Shown here piece by piece: positions 23,704-31,507 of a stretch of DNA of 59,448 nucleotides (position 1 is the stretch's first letter; every line of letters starts with the position of its first letter). Both the position numbers and the translations under genes were made by a program. The notes under the pieces are model-generated. The model made no database searches and was not told where the DNA came from. It was given only the letters and a program-made list of their open reading frames with translations. Source of the stretch: an uncultured Prevotellaceae bacterium (lineage in GTDB: Bacteria; Bacteroidota; Bacteroidia; Bacteroidales; Bacteroidaceae); assembly GCA_902800585.1 (NCBI GenBank), contig CADCEW010000013.1:1-59448 (forward strand), read 5' to 3'.

Positions 23704-23735
23704 TTTGGTAGAATCATGGAAAAGTTGTATTTTTG
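23704..23735 (+). promoter_or_regulatory. Promoter of the nucleotidyltransferase-fold gene
   Basis: TTTG (23704-23707), a 20-nt spacer and TATTTTTG (23728-23735); start codon 20 nt downstream. Confidence 0.55.
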
Positions 23736-23755
23736 CCTTTTGAAGTATAAAGTCT

Positions 23756-24718
23756 ATGGAAAAACTGTTTTTTGAATTAATAAGGGTCTCAACAGGACAA
23801 CTGGACTGCTTGAGTAGGGGACCTGAGCCTGAGGAATGGCATGAACTGTATGAGATGGCACGTCATCAGCGATTGCTAGGTGTGTGCTATCGTGGTGCGC
23901 AACACCTGTTTGAGTTTGGACTACGGGTACCGCAAGACTTGATTATCGACTGGATGGCGGAAGCTGAGGCGATAGAACAGCAGAATGCCATTGTCGACAA
24001 ACGGTGTGCAAAGGTACAGCAACGATTGACAGAGAGGGGTATGCGTGCCAGTGTATTGGGAGGCCAGGGTGCTGCGCATGACTATGTAGATACTTTGCAA
24101 TCCTTGCGTCAGCCTGATGGTATTGACATCTATACAGACAGTAAACTGGAGAAGGTTCGTAAGTTTGTGGAACTGACAGGACAGGAGCATGTGAGACATG
24201 ATCATCGACAGGTATATCTAGAAGCTTGGGATGATACTGCGGTGCGCTTGCATTATCAGTTATATTTCGGTAAAAATCCATTGAAGAGCAGGAAACAGCG
24301 ACAGTGGTTCAAGAAAAATCAGCGTTCGATGTTCATAAAAGACGGAGAGATGACACGTCCGTCAGCAAGTGTGAATGTCATTTTTATATTAGTGCACCTT
24401 TATTGGCAGTTCTTGTACGAGGGCATTACCTTGAGAGACCTGATGGACTGCTCTTGTGCCCTGAAACGTGCTGCTGCCGTTGAACAACAGCAGGTCATGG
24501 ATTATGGGAAAGTCCTGAAAGAATTAGGCATATACCGCTTCTCACAAGGTGTGATGTATGTGATGGAGGAAGTCTTCGGACTGGAGAAAGAGGCCATGGT
24601 GGTAGAGCCATTGGCGGATAAGGGCGACTTTATCTTAGATGAAGTGATGGCAGGCAAGCACCATTTCTTCCATCTCTTCCTGAAATACCCTGTCGAGATG
24701 TTGTACTCGCTGCTCTGA
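23756..24718 (+). CDS. Nucleotidyltransferase-family protein (NTP_transf_5-like)
   Basis: The 320-residue protein follows the pattern of the uncharacterised nucleotidyltransferase_5 family: LLGVCYRGAQHL near the start, then the pocket VLGGQGAAHDYVDTLQSLRQPDGIDIYTD (residues ~100-128), where LR...DIDI-type residues would hold metal and nucleotide, and VRLHYQLYFGKNP. The usual K of LKG is a G here and DID reads GIDI, so activity is doubtful. Members often sit in polysaccharide or peptide loci. Its stop abuts the convergent pepD stop with no gap. Confidence 0.65.
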   Translation: MEKLFFELIRVSTGQLDCLSRGPEPEEWHELYEMARHQRLLGVCYRGAQHLFEFGLRVPQDLIIDWMAEAEAIEQQNAIVDKRCAKVQQRLTERGMRASVLGGQGAAHDYVDTLQSLRQPDGIDIYTDSKLEKVRKFVELTGQEHVRHDHRQVYLEAWDDTAVRLHYQLYFGKNPLKSRKQRQWFKKNQRSMFIKDGEMTRPSASVNVIFILVHLYWQFLYEGITLRDLMDCSCALKRAAAVEQQQVMDYGKVLKELGIYRFSQGVMYVMEEVFGLEKEAMVVEPLADKGDFILDEVMAGKHHFFHLFLKYPVEMLYSLL

Positions 24719-26155
24719 TTAACTCATTCTCCAGAGCAGTTCCAATAACACTTGCCAGATATCATCAATCCTCTTTATTTCAACCCGTTCACTGGTGGAG
24801 TGGGGTTCCACGATGTGTGGACCGATACTTGCCATTTCAATGCCAGGGAATTTCTGGACAAAGAAGCCAGCCTCCAATACGAAGTGGATGGCAATAGGAC
24901 GAGGACGCCATCCTAATACATCTTGGAATACATCAGAGGTCAGTCGCAGGAAGTCTGACTGTTGGTTCTCTTGCCATGCAGGAGCCTCCATGATAGTTTT
25001 GGAGTTACCACCGCAGGAAGCAAATACCGATGCAATATCGTCACCTAATGCTTTCATGTCAGCATCGATGAAACTACGGGTATGGGTTGTCACCATGATA
25101 GAATCGTCTTCCGTGATGATGCGTCCAACGTTATTTGAGGTCTCTACCGTGTCCTTCATCGTCTCACTCATTTTCACGACTCCCTGTGGAATCTGTTCCA
25201 AACACGTCAGCAAAGCCTCTGTTGCCTCCTTGTTAATGACAGTTGGCAGGGGGTCGCATTTGGTGATAGTACAGTGCATCCCTGCATCGTTCTTATATTC
25301 TTCCTTGATCCACTCATTCATCATCTCCTGTTGTGCCTTGACATATTCAGCAGTCTCGCCAGAAGGTACACAGATGATGATCTCTGCAGAGGAGGCGATA
25401 GAGGCGTTTGCCCCGCCAACTTGCAAGGAGGCTAAGTCAAAGTCATACTCATTATAAATGGCGGCAAGGATGGCCCATGTCAGTACGACGGCACTTATTC
25501 TTCCTTTATTGATGTCTACGCCTGAGTGACCACCCAGTCCTCCCTCGAAGGAGATGCGATACCAGCGTCGCTTGCCTCCAGGAGCAGGTTGACGATGGAT
25601 AGGAATACGATGTTCTTGGAGGATAGCACCAGCAGCCCCAATGGTGATGGTGCTATAGTCCTCCGAGTCAAGATTAATGACCTTACGCCCCTTCAGAAAG
25701 TCTTTCGAGAGTTGTGAGGCTCCCGACATACCGTCTTCCTCGTTGGTTGTTGCCATCACCTCCATCGGACCGTGTACGATACTGTCATCTTCCAATACGG
25801 CAAGTGACATTGATAATCCAATACCGTTGTCTGCATCTAACGATGTACCTTTGGCCTTCATCCATCCATTCTCAGTATAGGCAACGACAGGGTCGTTCAA
25901 TGGGTCGTTCGTTCCCACACATACCATATCCATGTGGTTGAGTAATACGACAGGTTCTGCTCCCTCATGACCAGGTGTTGCTGCCTTGCGAATCACGATA
26001 CAGTTCTCTGCGTCCCGTTCATATTCCAGATGTAATCGTTCTGCAAATTGACACAGATAGTCGACAATGCGCTCTTCGTGATGGGAGGGACGTGGAATGG
26101 CATTTAGTTCCTTAAAGATGCTGAATACTCGTTCTGATGAAGGTCTTTGTATCAT
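24719..26155 (-). CDS. pepD: Cytosolic aminoacyl-histidine dipeptidase (M20)
   Basis: Zinc peptidase that splits Xaa-His and other dipeptides. The 478 residues show the M20/PepD metal ligands in order: LLNHMDMVC (His, with Asp), GTSLDADNGIGLSM, TTNEEDGMSGA (general-base Glu-Glu), NLDSED, and GGLGGHSGVDIN of the lid domain; the final His is in IGPHIVEPHSTSE. Length equals other PepD proteins. It lies 37 nt after the AmrS gene and could be read from the same transcript. Confidence 0.92.
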   Translation of the reverse strand: MIQRPSSERVFSIFKELNAIPRPSHHEERIVDYLCQFAERLHLEYERDAENCIVIRKAATPGHEGAEPVVLLNHMDMVCVGTNDPLNDPVVAYTENGWMKAKGTSLDADNGIGLSMSLAVLEDDSIVHGPMEVMATTNEEDGMSGASQLSKDFLKGRKVINLDSEDYSTITIGAAGAILQEHRIPIHRQPAPGGKRRWYRISFEGGLGGHSGVDINKGRISAVVLTWAILAAIYNEYDFDLASLQVGGANASIASSAEIIICVPSGETAEYVKAQQEMMNEWIKEEYKNDAGMHCTITKCDPLPTVINKEATEALLTCLEQIPQGVVKMSETMKDTVETSNNVGRIITEDDSIMVTTHTRSFIDADMKALGDDIASVFASCGGNSKTIMEAPAWQENQQSDFLRLTSDVFQDVLGWRPRPIAIHFVLEAGFFVQKFPGIEMASIGPHIVEPHSTSERVEIKRIDDIWQVLLELLWRMS

Positions 26156-26192
26156 ATTGACTTAATATTAATAGAATTATTTCTAAATGAAG

Positions 26193-27065
26193 CTATACAT
26201 TTCCCAGATAAACAAATCTGATGCCTTCTTCCTCTGCGACCTGTTTGGCTGATTGTAATGTCTGAAGGGGAGTTGGAGGGATGTCTTGCATCTTGTAGCG
26301 AGGGAAGAAACGACTGAAATGAAGTGGTGCTTTGGCAAGGTTATTGTCTTTAAGCCAACGACACATCTTCCGAATCATATCCATATCGTCATTGATGCCA
26401 GGAATCACAAGATTCGTGAGTTCTATCCACACGCCAGCATCCTTCATAGCGAGGATGGTGTCAAGCACAGGTTGAAGATGCCCGCCACTAACTTTTTTGT
26501 AAATATCATCACTGAACGACTTCAAGTCGATGTTGGCAGCATCGAGATAAGGCAACAGTTCTTTTAATGGTTCCTGACAGACATAGCCTGCTGTGACAAG
26601 GATATTCCAAAGACCAGCTTCGTGTGCCAGTCGTGCTGTGTCTGTGATATATTCGAGATAGGTAAGCGGTTCTGTGTAAGTATAGGCGATGCCTGGACAT
26701 TGGTGTTTCTGGCAGAGCACGACGATTTCTTCTGGTGTGAGGTGATAGTGGTCGACTTGTTCAGGTGATGCCTGCGAGATGTCGTAGTTCTGACAGTTCA
26801 GACAACGGAAATTACAACCTGTACAAGCAATGGAGAGACACGTAGTACCAGGATGAAAATGATAGAGCGGTTTTTTCTCTATCGGGTCGATGGCAAGGGC
26901 GCAAGGCTTGGCATATACTTCACTGACGAGTACACCATTGTGGTTGCAACGACTGTGACAAATACCCGTCTTGCCATCAGCAATATGACAATGATGCGGA
27001 CAGAGCAGGCATTCCAGCTTTCCATCCTCCAACTTCCAATAATACCTACACTCGTTATTATTCAC
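26193..27065 (-). CDS. amrS: AmmeMemoRadiSam radical SAM enzyme (AmrS)
   Basis: The 290-residue protein has the 4Fe-4S motif CxxxCxxC at Cys84, 88 and 91 (TGCNFRCLNCQNY), preceded by a Cys-rich N-terminus (LECLLCPHHC, GKTGICHSRC) typical of AmrS, and later GIAYTYTEPLTYLEY and DAANIDLKSF. The protein stops at FVYLGNV, where many family members continue with a short zinc-ribbon-like tail, so it may be trimmed. AmrS always travels with Memo and AMMECR1, here fused in the gene 7 nt upstream. The reaction is unknown; RNA or protein modification has been proposed for the family. Confidence 0.88.
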   Translation of the reverse strand: MNNNECRYYWKLEDGKLECLLCPHHCHIADGKTGICHSRCNHNGVLVSEVYAKPCALAIDPIEKKPLYHFHPGTTCLSIACTGCNFRCLNCQNYDISQASPEQVDHYHLTPEEIVVLCQKHQCPGIAYTYTEPLTYLEYITDTARLAHEAGLWNILVTAGYVCQEPLKELLPYLDAANIDLKSFSDDIYKKVSGGHLQPVLDTILAMKDAGVWIELTNLVIPGINDDMDMIRKMCRWLKDNNLAKAPLHFSRFFPRYKMQDIPPTPLQTLQSAKQVAEEEGIRFVYLGNV

Positions 27066-27072
27066 TTTTCAC

Positions 27073-28596
27073 TTAAAACACGATCGCTTCATAGACATAC
27101 AGTTCGGCATCCTTCCAGCCATCCCAACCAAGTCCAGCTTTGTCTTGCGAGCAATGCCCTACAAACTCTTCCTTCGTCCAGTTCACCTCATCGGCAACTT
27201 GTGGCAGGAAAGTTCCGCTGCGATAACCCTTGCGGATATAGATACCATGACGATGCAACTCAAACTCATCGAGACTTTGGATGCGACGCATGGGGGTGAG
27301 TACGGAAATCTCAATATCGATATCATTTAATTCCTCACGACGTACAGGTGTGAAGCGTGGATCTTCGAAAGCAGCAGCACGAGCCATCTCTGCCACTATC
27401 TCATACAAAGGCACATCTTCTCCGAAATGTCCGATACAACCACGAAGATGACCGTGTTTGTGGAGAGAGACGAAAGCACCGCATTTTGAATTGAGAATTC
27501 TTCCACCTAAAGGTATAAGCGTGCTAAAGATACGATTAGACAATTGAGAATTGACAATTGGATGCGTTATTCCTTTGCCATTGAGAGAATCTTTGATGCT
27601 ATTGAGGGCAATCTCCTTCAGTTGCTTCTTGTCTGCATCTGTAAGGGTGAAACCTGCTTCTTTGCGAAGGAAGGCAAAGGAGTGATAACCTACCACACGA
27701 CTATGGTCGTGGTTGTCAATATCGCCAGAGTTCTGGTACATCAGGTGCTTGATATCGTATTGTCCGTCAAGCATCAGCATCAGCGTAATAATGGGAAATT
27801 CACCACAGGCACTCGTTGCCAGATTATGTTTTCCACTACGTGCATTTGCTTCGATGGTGGCAATGAACTGTTCCACATCACCTGTTTCAATGGCTTTACC
27901 CGTCTTGGCATCCACCTCACAGGCATCCTCATACGACGGATAGTGTGAGAAGTCGCTGCTGATGACGAAGAGATTCTCGTCTGTGAAATAGGATTTCAGC
28001 ACTTCTGCCATCCGCTTCAACTTCTGAAAGTCGTTGGTGGAGATGATGATGGGGACAATAGGAGGCACTTCTTCAAACCTGCGCTGTAGGAAAGGTAGTT
28101 GCACTTCCAGACAATGTTCCCTATCATGCGCCTTTGCTTGATAAGAGAACACGCTGTCTTTCTTCGTCAGTTCAATACATGTCTCATGGTCCACCTTTAT
28201 ATTTCCCAACGGTGTGGCGTAATAGTCTGCCTCCGTGTTTACAGATGCTCCGTCGAGCCATTCGTGGTGACTCGGTCCTAATAGGAATATCCGTTTGTAT
28301 GGCTTGTTGGTAGGAATCGTCATATAGGCGGATGCTGCCACATTGCCAGAGAAATAATAACCAGCATGGGGCACGATGATGGCTGCCACATTATTATATA
28401 TAGTACCCTTATGCAGTGCCAGAAAACTGTCAACCTCCTCGCTTAACTCCCTGGCATCGCCTGTATAGAAGCGGTTAGCCTGTGTAGCAGGTCGCACGAC
28501 AACATCCTTTGTCTGTGGCGTAGCCTTTCCGTTACATGAATTCATCATCAGCAGAAATATTAAAATGAAACTTAAAATAGAAACCCTATTATTCAT
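27073..28596 (-). CDS. Lipidated Memo-AMMECR1 fusion protein (AmrB-AmrA)
   Basis: The 507-residue protein begins with a lipoprotein signal, SFILIFLLMMNSC, with Cys21. Residues ~35-310 are the Memo domain (AIIVPHAGYYFSGNVAASAY, LLGPSHHEWLDG, SSDFSHYPSYEDA), a dioxygenase-LigB-like fold with three likely metal His (in PHAGY, PSHH, DFSHY). Residues ~325-505 are AMMECR1 (GAFVSLHKHGHLRGCIGHF). Both domains would be outside the cytoplasm, while the AmrS partner is cytoplasmic. It overlaps the Fic gene by 8 bp. Confidence 0.88.
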   Translation of the reverse strand: MNNRVSILSFILIFLLMMNSCNGKATPQTKDVVVRPATQANRFYTGDARELSEEVDSFLALHKGTIYNNVAAIIVPHAGYYFSGNVAASAYMTIPTNKPYKRIFLLGPSHHEWLDGASVNTEADYYATPLGNIKVDHETCIELTKKDSVFSYQAKAHDREHCLEVQLPFLQRRFEEVPPIVPIIISTNDFQKLKRMAEVLKSYFTDENLFVISSDFSHYPSYEDACEVDAKTGKAIETGDVEQFIATIEANARSGKHNLATSACGEFPIITLMLMLDGQYDIKHLMYQNSGDIDNHDHSRVVGYHSFAFLRKEAGFTLTDADKKQLKEIALNSIKDSLNGKGITHPIVNSQLSNRIFSTLIPLGGRILNSKCGAFVSLHKHGHLRGCIGHFGEDVPLYEIVAEMARAAAFEDPRFTPVRREELNDIDIEISVLTPMRRIQSLDEFELHRHGIYIRKGYRSGTFLPQVADEVNWTKEEFVGHCSQDKAGLGWDGWKDAELYVYEAIVF

Positions 28597-29479
28597 ATTT
28601 CACCCCGAAATGGTCTATCAGTTCCTTAAACTGGTCTTGCGCTGTAAGACAAGTATCTGTGAGATATCCTTTAACGTGTTCCCACTCACGAAGTCCACGA
28701 TAATAGAACATCTTGAGTTCATCAGAAATAATAAAAGGAACGTGTCCGTTTGCCATACACTCCTTGAACATCAACAAGCGACCAACTCGTCCGTTTCCAT
28801 CTTGAAAAGGATGTATCTGTTCAAAGCGCACATGAAAGTCTAGGATGTCCTCGAAGGACTTCTTATTGATGTGGTTATATTCACTGAGAAGCGTTTTCAT
28901 CTGACGATGGACGTCTATAGGTGGACAGGTATCCATACCTCCGACCTCGTTAGGTAGTCGCTTGTAATCTCCTACGGCAAACCAATCCTTGCGACTATCA
29001 GAAGTACCAGCTTTCAACAGGGCATGTAACTGTTTGATGAACTCCTCTGTCAGCTTTTCTTCCGTATGGTCGATGATATAGTCAATACAGCGGAAGTGAT
29101 TGATGGTTTCAAGAATATCATCCACATTAACGGCATTGTCTGTAATGCCGATGGTATTTGTCTCGAAGATGTAGCGTGTCTGGTCATGAGTCAGACGACT
29201 TCCTTCAATATGGTTGGAATTATAGGTCAGGTCGATTTGCGTACGATGGTAGATGTTGCCTTTCATCTTCGATGCTTTCTGCTCGCGTAATACCTGTAAC
29301 AATGGTAAAGTATGAGTAGAAGCCGTACTACGATGAGGCAGCAAGGCATCTTCTGGAATATTCCAAGTCTTCCCTGTCAAGAAAGCGCCTTCAATCTTTC
29401 CATTAGCACAATAGTTTCGTGCTGTACGCTCCGAGACACCATATTTCTCGGCATATTGACTGACAGAAATATACTTCAT
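28589..29479 (-). CDS. Fic/DOC family AMP-transferase with N-terminal helix-turn-helix
   Basis: Fic proteins transfer AMP (or another nucleotide part) from ATP to a target side chain. Residues ~1-45 (SVSQYAEKYGVSERTARNYC) form a helix-turn-helix like MerR/excisionase. The inhibitory motif is Ser88-xxx-Glu92-Gly93 in SNHIEG, placed N-terminal to the core (class II). The catalytic motif HPFQDGNGRVGR is complete at ~223-234. The protein is thus probably autoinhibited. It is the first gene before Memo-AMMECR1 and amrS; a palindrome overlaps its promoter. No antitoxin gene is adjacent. Target unknown. Confidence 0.9.
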   Translation of the reverse strand: MKYISVSQYAEKYGVSERTARNYCANGKIEGAFLTGKTWNIPEDALLPHRSTASTHTLPLLQVLREQKASKMKGNIYHRTQIDLTYNSNHIEGSRLTHDQTRYIFETNTIGITDNAVNVDDILETINHFRCIDYIIDHTEEKLTEEFIKQLHALLKAGTSDSRKDWFAVGDYKRLPNEVGGMDTCPPIDVHRQMKTLLSEYNHINKKSFEDILDFHVRFEQIHPFQDGNGRVGRLLMFKECMANGHVPFIISDELKMFYYRGLREWEHVKGYLTDTCLTAQDQFKELIDHFGVKYE

Positions 29480-29518
29480 TATTCTTTTATCGGCAAGTTT
29501 TATCTTTCATTATCGTTG

Positions 29519-29549
29519 CAAAGATACTAAAATTTGCCGATATCGGCAA
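29519..29549 (-). promoter_or_regulatory. Promoter with palindromic operator candidate for the Fic operon
   Basis: A minus-strand TATCTTTG -7 box (29519-29526) lies next to the perfect 16-bp palindrome TTGCCGATATCGGCAA (29534-29549), which sits between -7 and -33. A half site, TATCGGCAAG (29488-29497), recurs 9 nt before the start codon. The placement suits a repressor, perhaps the Fic protein's own helix-turn-helix. Confidence 0.65.
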
Positions 29550-29700
29550 GAAAAGGAGCAACTTTTTATTCTTCAACCTTCTTTTACTCTAAACCTTTAA
29601 TCGTGAACTATAAGACTAAAGTAAAAGGTATCTGATGGCGAAATTGCATCAATGGTGTCTGCTTATTTAGTACATTACCCCCGAATAAGATGTTTGCGAA

Positions 29701-29739
29701 GTTTGAACGCTCCAAACGGAGTGAATGTAACGTTCAAAC
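29701..29739. repeat. Imperfect hairpin in the Fic-AlkD spacer
   Basis: GTTTGAACG (29701-29709) pairs with CGTTCAAAC (29731-29739); inside it CTCC pairs with GGAG. The spacer 29480-29985 (506 bp) contains no convincing gene. Confidence 0.6.
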
Positions 29740-29791
29740 GCATCGTTTGTAAGCCACTTTTACCTCAAAAACACGTTGATTTCTCAATGCT

Positions 29792-29929
29792 CATTTATCG
29801 GAGTATCTTCTATCACTTGTGCTAAAGCCTTCTAACGTTGTAATTAAAGGCTACTAACGATGTAAGTAAAGGCTACTATACCCCCTAAACAGATACTGGA
29901 ACAAGTGATAGAAGATACTCCGATAAATG
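29792..29929. mobile_element. 29-bp inverted-repeat element (MITE-like) with internal 22-bp repeats
   Basis: The ends 29792-29820 and 29901-29929 are perfect 29-bp inverted repeats. Inside are two and a half 22-bp direct repeats (29823-29844, 29845-29866, 29867-29880) built on TAAAGGCTACTAACGATGTA. There is no coding capacity and no obvious target duplication. Shape and size suggest a non-autonomous element or a large RNA hairpin. Confidence 0.55.
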
Positions 29930-29985
29930 GGGGTGTATAAACATCCAAAAGTGATATGGATGATTATACAGAAATGTAGTCCAAC

Positions 29986-30759
29986 TTATAGGGTGCAGTT
30001 AAGGGGGTTCATCCAATATTGTCGTTCCTGTTCCGGCATTTTCTCAATGGCATAGCGGAGCATAGTGCGTGGCATCTCATGGGCATGCTGATGGAGGAAG
30101 TCGCGAAGGAGGTCGATGGAGACACGCTTTCCCATTTCGCGAAGCATCCAGCCGACAGCCTTGTGCATCAAGTCGTGCGGATGGTGCAGATGAATCTCTG
30201 CATAGCGCAGGCACCATGAAGGATCACCCATCTGTGAAGTCTTCCATGAGCAGACCATACTCATACGCTGCTTCCACAAACAAGGACTTTGAGCCAGTTC
30301 GTCAAGCACCTTTATCTTATAGTCTTTGTCGCCTAACGCTGTCGGCAACAGCAGCCAATGTCCCAGAATCTTATGGACGGAGAGGTCTACCAAGTCCCAG
30401 TTATTTGCCTGTTCAGCATATTGGAGATACATCGTCAGGATCTCGTCGCGCCCTTTGATGGCAGTCTTGTCGTTCTCGAATCGTTTTGTTGCCAACTTCT
30501 CGAACTTCTCCACGAGTATCAGTAATCCACAGAGACGCACCTCATGCCAGCGGTTCATCAGCAACTCAGGCACTTCACTCAACGGGAAATCCTTAGGTAC
30601 TGACTTGACGACCTCGCGTGTCTGTGGCACTTTCAGTCCAAGGAACTCATCGCCCTCGCCATACTCGCCAGGTCCTGTCTTAAAGAACCCCATGAGTATG
30701 CGTCGCTGTTTCTCGTCGCGTTGCGACTCCATGTATTGTATGATTTCCTTTGCTGTCAT
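29986..30759 (-). CDS. DNA alkylation repair protein, AlkD-like HEAT-repeat glycosylase
   Basis: The 257-residue all-helical protein has the AlkD pattern: FFKTGPGEYGEGDEFLGLKVPQ, the helical-repeat part VRLCGLLILVEKF, ANNWDLVDLS (the Asp of WD-LVD is the catalytic residue of AlkD) and DLMHKAVGWMLREMGKR. AlkD removes 3- and 7-alkylated purines from DNA. It is a single gene running toward the repeat spacer; no promoter box is obvious upstream of 30759. Confidence 0.88.
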   Translation of the reverse strand: MTAKEIIQYMESQRDEKQRRILMGFFKTGPGEYGEGDEFLGLKVPQTREVVKSVPKDFPLSEVPELLMNRWHEVRLCGLLILVEKFEKLATKRFENDKTAIKGRDEILTMYLQYAEQANNWDLVDLSVHKILGHWLLLPTALGDKDYKIKVLDELAQSPCLWKQRMSMVCSWKTSQMGDPSWCLRYAEIHLHHPHDLMHKAVGWMLREMGKRVSIDLLRDFLHQHAHEMPRTMLRYAIEKMPEQERQYWMNPLNCTL

Positions 30760-30795
30760 TCCTTTTTTATTTTATATCACATACGTGCTACTCAT

Positions 30796-30824
30796 AAAAA
30801 AAGACATTGCCTTTCGGCGATGTC
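30796..30824 (-). terminator. Terminator after tRNA-His
   Basis: GACATTGCC (30803-30811) pairs with GGCGATGTC (30816-30824) around a 4-nt loop, GAAA on the minus strand, followed there by seven T. Confidence 0.85.
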
Positions 30825-30829
30825 TCCTT

Positions 30830-30907
30830 TGGGGTGCCCGGACGGACTCGAACCGTCGACATTCAGAACCACAATCTGACGCTCTAACCAACTGAACTAC
30901 GGGCACC
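30830..30907 (-). tRNA. tRNA-His (GTG)
   Basis: The minus-strand sequence starts GGTGCCCGTAGTTCAGTTGG, has the anticodon arm TCAGA-TTGTGGT-TCTGA (anticodon GTG) and the T-arm GACGGTTCGAGTCCGTC. The first G is the extra G-1 that pairs with discriminator C, the identity element of tRNA-His. CCA is encoded at 30830-30832. It is driven by promoter module B. Confidence 0.95.
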
Positions 30908-30937
30908 ATCGTGCGCTATTCTTTCGAAAAGCGGTTG

Positions 30938-31033
30938 CAAAGGTACGAATAAGTGAGCAAAAAACCAAATAAAAACCAAAGTTTTTTTTGTTTTTTCAAA
31001 CGGGAGTACCTTAGATGGCTACATCAAAGGTAC
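30938..31033 (-). promoter_or_regulatory. Hairpin promoter module, copy B (drives tRNA-His)
   Basis: On the minus strand: a hairpin (31006-31017 with 31022-31033; GTACCTTTGATG against CATCTAAGGTAC), a CCCGTTTGAAAAAA tract, TTTGG (caaa at 30966-30969), GCTCACTTATTCG and TACCTTTG (30938-30945). The 4-nt loop and arm order match copies A and C, and the stem has changed on both arms (GAC/GTC to GATG/CATC). Confidence 0.75.
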
Positions 31034-31072
31034 GTGATTTATTTGATATTGCCAAACAAATCACGTACCTTT
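31026..31072. terminator. Long hairpin downstream of secG, sharing an arm with promoter module B
   Basis: Arms 31026-31045 and 31053-31072 pair at 19 of 20 positions around a 7-nt loop. The 31026-31033 part is also an arm of the module B hairpin, so the two structures exclude each other. It probably ends the secG transcript, though the T-run is short. Confidence 0.6.
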
Positions 31073-31085
31073 TTGCTGAAAATCT

Positions 31086-31496
31086 TTACTTCGCAGGCTG
31101 TGCTGGTGCCTTAGGAGCATCTGCAGGAGCCTTGTCATCAGCAGGTGCAGCAGGAGTAGCAGGAGTAGCAGGAGCAGCACCATCCTTTGTCTGACTGGCT
31201 CCAAAGCCGGGCAGGTTGTTAGGATTGGTGGCAGGTGCCTGATAGTTCTCCATCACAGAACTGTCGGTAGTGGCTACGGGTGCTACCCAAGCGCATATAA
31301 CACTGAAGAGTACCATAGCGATAGCAAGTCCCCATGTTGCCTTCTCTACGAAGTCAGTAGTCTTGCGGACACCGCCAATCTGGTTGTAGGAGGCGAAGCT
31401 GGAAGACAGACCACCGCCTTTTGACTCTTGAATCAGCACGATACCGATCATCAGTACGGCTGCAATCACGATAAGAATTACAAATAATGTGTACAT
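31086..31496 (-). CDS. secG: Preprotein translocase subunit SecG
   Basis: Inner-membrane part of the SecYEG channel. Two helices (residues ~2-22, YTLFVILIVIAAVLMIGIVLI, and ~57-77, ATWGLAIAMVLFSVICAWVA) flank the loop QESKGGGLSSSFASYNQIGG, the SecG signature. The C-terminal ~50 residues are a Pro/Ala-rich tail built partly from 9-bp repeats encoding ATPATPAAP, longer than in E. coli. It is last in the activator-lptE-repeat-protein-secG operon. Confidence 0.93.
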   Translation of the reverse strand: MYTLFVILIVIAAVLMIGIVLIQESKGGGLSSSFASYNQIGGVRKTTDFVEKATWGLAIAMVLFSVICAWVAPVATTDSSVMENYQAPATNPNNLPGFGASQTKDGAAPATPATPAAPADDKAPADAPKAPAQPAK

Positions 31497-31507
31497 GATT
31501 TTAATTT

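Noticed and set aside
28589-29479. Fic toxin-antitoxin pair
   Set aside because: The inhibitory motif is within the Fic protein itself and no small antitoxin gene lies upstream.
29792-29929. Insertion sequence
   Set aside because: The inverted repeats enclose only 80 bp with no transposase and no clear target duplication, so only a non-autonomous element is possible.
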